Position numbers and translations under genes: made by a program
Notes under the pieces: generated by a model
The model's input: the letters and a program-made list of their open reading frames with translations, nothing else
The model's database searches: none
What the model was told of the DNA's origin: nothing
Part shown: positions 61,885-64,000 of the stretch, one piece after another
How the letters are laid out: each line of letters opens with the position of its first letter
How positions within the stretch are numbered: position 1 is the first letter of the stretch
DNA from: Chryseobacterium caseinilyticum
GTDB taxonomy: Bacteria; Bacteroidota; Bacteroidia; Flavobacteriales; Weeksellaceae
Assembly (NCBI RefSeq): GCF_014837145.1
Contig: NZ_JACYFS010000001.1
Coordinates: 1,426,001 to 1,490,000, forward strand
Length of the DNA stretch: 64,000 nucleotides
Direction: 5' to 3'

Positions 61885-63195
61885 ATGAACAATATAATCT
61901 TAATAACAAAAAGAGAATTTCTGACTCAGGTGAAGAAAAAATCTTTTGTTGTACTTACTCTTTTGGCTCCTATCCTGCTTCTGGCTTTTGGAGCGGTAAT
62001 CGGGCTGATGTTTAAAGCCAATGAATCCCACACGAAAATTGAAGTGGTAGACAACAGCGGACTTTTTAAAAACGCACTGAAATCAGATGATAAAATCAAT
62101 TACAATTTTATTACAGAAGCAGATCCTGCAAAGAAAGTTGAGTCTCTGAAGAAAAGTGAAGCAACTGACGGAATTTTGATTTTACCTCAGCTGAACGGTT
62201 CTGATTATGCCGGTTTCGAAAAAAACACCCAGCTGCTGCTCAACACAAAAATTGGTTTTGACACAAAAAAAATGATTGCTTCAGACATTAATGAAGTTCT
62301 CAAAAAAGAAAAGATTAAAAAACTTGGTATTCAGAATGCTCAGCTTGAAGATTTGGACAAGAGATTTTCGCTTACAACGATCAATCTTACCAACGATGAT
62401 AAAGAAGATTCTGACATGGCTTTCGGTGTAAAAAGCGTTCTCAGCATGCTTCTGATGTACGTTACGTTCATGTTTATCATCATCTATGGCGTTCGCGTAA
62501 TGCGAAGTGTGCTGGAAGAAAAAAACAACCGTGTGGTTGAAATTATTATTTCATCTGTAAAACCGTTTGAGCTGATGATGGGGAAAATTCTGGGTGTAAC
62601 ATTGGTTGCACTTACCCAGTTTATCGTATGGATTACAATGTCTGTGATTGGAGCACTGGTTTTAAATACAGGCTTTTCATCCATTCAGAAAAATATTCCG
62701 GGAGCTGATGAAGAGATGGCTTCTAAATTTGATATCGTGGAGATGGGAACCCAAATTTCACACAGTCTTCTGGAGCTGAATTTTCCTTTAATCATTTTCG
62801 TTTTTATTGTATTTTTTCTTTTAGGATATATGTTTTACAGCTCTATCTACGCTGCTGTCGGCTCAGCGGTAGATAATGAAACGGAAACACAGCAATTCAC
62901 CATTTTTGCCATCCTTCCGCTGATGTTGGGAATGTACGGAAGCTTTTCGGTGATGAATAATCCTGACGGGCCTCTTGGTTTTTGGCTTTCGATTATACCC
63001 TTTACTTCGCCGGTTGCGATGATTGCGAGAATTCCGTTTGGAGTTCCGGCGTGGCAGATTGCGCTTTCAATTTTCCTGCTTTTAGGAACTACTGTCTTCA
63101 TGATTTTTGTTGCAGGGAAGATTTACAGAGTCGGGATTTTGATGTACGGAAATAAGGCGAGTATGAAGGAAATCTGGAAGTGGATTAAGGAATAA
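61885..63195 (+). CDS. ABC transporter permease (NatB-like)
   Basis: 436 residues, ABC-2 type. One N-terminal membrane segment (about 20-43), a large outside domain (about 45-180: HTKIEVVDNSGLFKN, DGILILPQLNG), then five membrane segments (about 190-425). EEKNNRVVEIIISSVKPFELMMGKILG is the conserved coupling loop with the ATPase. It forms an inner-membrane exporter with the preceding gene. The intervening 78 bp contains a purine-rich stretch without a gene. Confidence 0.9.
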   Translation: MNNIILITKREFLTQVKKKSFVVLTLLAPILLLAFGAVIGLMFKANESHTKIEVVDNSGLFKNALKSDDKINYNFITEADPAKKVESLKKSEATDGILILPQLNGSDYAGFEKNTQLLLNTKIGFDTKKMIASDINEVLKKEKIKKLGIQNAQLEDLDKRFSLTTINLTNDDKEDSDMAFGVKSVLSMLLMYVTFMFIIIYGVRVMRSVLEEKNNRVVEIIISSVKPFELMMGKILGVTLVALTQFIVWITMSVIGALVLNTGFSSIQKNIPGADEEMASKFDIVEMGTQISHSLLELNFPLIIFVFIVFFLLGYMFYSSIYAAVGSAVDNETETQQFTIFAILPLMLGMYGSFSVMNNPDGPLGFWLSIIPFTSPVAMIARIPFGVPAWQIALSIFLLLGTTVFMIFVAGKIYRVGILMYGNKASMKEIWKWIKE

Positions 63196-63220
63196 CTGTT
63201 TTTAGGATCATCATTGTAAA

Positions 63221-63566
63221 ATGAAAAACATTGATAAATTAAGTCTGGAAAATGCTTACCGTTTAAATCATATCAAAATATGTTGAAATGAACATTGCTC
63301 ATCCTTTTATGGAAGGCAACGGAAGAACAATGCGCATCTAGCTGGATTTAATTTTAAAGAAGAATTTAGGAAAAGTGGTGAACTGGCAATTCGTCGGTAA
63401 AACTTTATATCTACAGGCAATGGAACGAAGCCCAATTAACGATTTGGAGTTGAGGACATTACTTTCAGAACACCTTACGGAAGAAATTGACAGTAGAGAG
63501 GTTTACTTCAAAGGAATTGAACAGTCATACTATTATGAAGGTTACAGAAAAGAAGATGATGAATAG
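63221..63566 (+). pseudogene. decayed fic (protein adenylyltransferase) gene
   Basis: The 5' piece (ATG at 63221, MKNIDKLSLENAYRLNH) is the start of a Fic protein. At about 63274 the frame shifts and the sequence jumps to KYVEMNIAHPFMEGNGRTMRI, the Fic catalytic motif HPFxxGNGR, with some tens of codons missing in between. A TAG at 63339-63341 replaces the tryptophan expected in RIWLDL. The rest ([15 protein letters not shown]...[19 protein letters not shown]...[10 protein letters not shown]) stays open to 63566. The intact form would transfer AMP to target proteins; this copy cannot. Confidence 0.85.
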
Positions 63567-63593
63567 ATTTCATCAGTAATCACATACAAACAA

Positions 63594-63628
63594 AACGCCC
63601 GGTTCTCAATGGAAACCGGGCGTTTTCT
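63594..63628. terminator. strong bidirectional terminator
   Basis: AACGCCCGGTT (63594-63604) pairs with AACCGGGCGTT (63614-63624); A- and T-runs flank it. Confidence 0.9.
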
Positions 63629-63645
63629 ATTTTATTAAAAAAATA

Positions 63646-64000
63646 CTATTTAAAGATATAGCTTAAGCTGAGACTTAAAACCTGTTCAGATTTTTTCTTT
63701 GCAGAGTTTGGGTCGATCTTGCTCTCATCCAAATCCGGATAAGTGTTTGATAATCCGAAATCGTACTTCAGAGTCAATTCCAACTGTCTTTTGTAGCTGT
63801 AACCAATACCGGCACCCAATGCAAAATTGAAGGACTTTGCTTTTCCGAATCTGTCTGTACGGTAAATCTCTCTCGACTCGTCCGTTACTTTCTGATCGAT
63901 CAAAAAGTTGAATCTAGGGCCGATTTGTCCGAAAAACTCAGATTCAGCTTCAGAAAAATATCCTTTAAATGAAACAGGTACGCTGATGTAATTGTTTGCA
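63646..64000 (-). CDS. outer-membrane beta-barrel protein, C-terminal part
   Basis: The stop is at 63646 and the frame stays open to the edge of the window, so the 5' end is missing; 117 residues are visible. Alternating strands (YISVPVSFKGYFSEAESEFFGQIGPRFNF, FNFALGAGIGYSYKRQLELTLKYDFGL) and the last strand LSLSLSYIFK indicate a PorT/OmpW-like porin-family barrel (outer membrane protein beta-barrel domain). An internal TTG at 63903 is not the true start. Confidence 0.75.
   Translation of the reverse strand, partial: ANNYISVPVSFKGYFSEAESEFFGQIGPRFNFLIDQKVTDESREIYRTDRFGKAKSFNFALGAGIGYSYKRQLELTLKYDFGLSNTYPDLDESKIDPNSAKKKSEQVLSLSLSYIFK

Overview
The window looks like chromosomal DNA of a flavobacterium of the Chryseobacterium/Weeksellaceae type. 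The evidence is family content (a GLPGLI protein, a DUF6261 protein, a T9SS sorting domain, an outer-membrane beta-barrel TonB-type protein, mevalonate-pathway HMG-CoA synthase, subtype-iii TssD/VgrG/TssH) and repeated Bacteroidetes promoter boxes (TAnnTTTG at -7, with TTTG about 20 bp upstream in the best cases). No rRNA, tRNA, insertion sequence or CRISPR was seen. The species cannot be named from the sequence alone.

Layout. 1-9.5 kb: housekeeping and transport genes (STAS-like fragment, MFS exporter, lipA, a dicarboxylate/amino-acid symporter, BON lipoprotein with a BON/SH3 partner, a large outer-membrane beta-barrel protein, GLPGLI). 9.5-13.1 kb: a small accessory island rich in repeats, with a DUF6261 gene behind four 42-bp tandem operator-like repeats, an AbiU2/HEPN-like gene, a DUF4429-SHOCT gene and a polyvalent-protein-type kinase. 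13.1-28.9 kb: secreted peptidases (CocE/S15, M1, S9), HMG-CoA synthase, thyA, an SDR, a GreA-like protein, an alpha-amylase lipoprotein, and a response regulator/histidine kinase pair. This pair is divergent from a TonB-dependent receptor and a beta-helical lipoprotein with a surface-export signal (29-33 kb). 33-42.6 kb: alkylation repair (AlkB-like, Ada-like), a HAD phosphatase, a gene broken by an in-frame TGA, speA, thiamine pyrophosphokinase, PduO-type adenosyltransferase, a structured RNA-like element, DinB and a WYL regulator. 42.7-46 kb: an ABC exporter and an LptB carrying an extra C-terminal immunity-like domain.

46-59 kb is the most interesting part: a type VI secretion (T6SSiii) cargo cluster. 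It reads, on the minus strand, tssH/clpV, a lytic transglycosylase, two nearly identical tssD (hcp) genes, vgrG, and then two effector-like genes sharing a ~55-residue N-terminus (MSRxRIVQGKI...GNPxxPP) with unrelated C-termini. Each is followed at once by a lipoprotein that is a candidate immunity protein. One effector carries a metzincin motif (HExxHxxGxxH with a Met-turn). A third lipoprotein, a paralogue of the second, follows a short remnant resembling the metzincin effector's C-terminus. Both hcp genes carry the same regulatory layout: a TATCTTTG -7 box and two 14-bp palindromes exactly 21 bp apart, the whole pair about 110 bp upstream of the start codon. Divergent from clpV is a 242-residue beta-rich protein that loosely resembles a gasdermin pore-forming domain (weak, untested). 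The sheath, baseplate and membrane-complex genes are not in the window.

59-64 kb: hemB, a minimal secreted protein consisting almost only of a T9SS sorting domain, a NatAB-type ABC transporter, a decayed fic gene (internal deletion, frameshift and nonsense codon), and the C-terminal part of an outer-membrane beta-barrel protein running off the edge.
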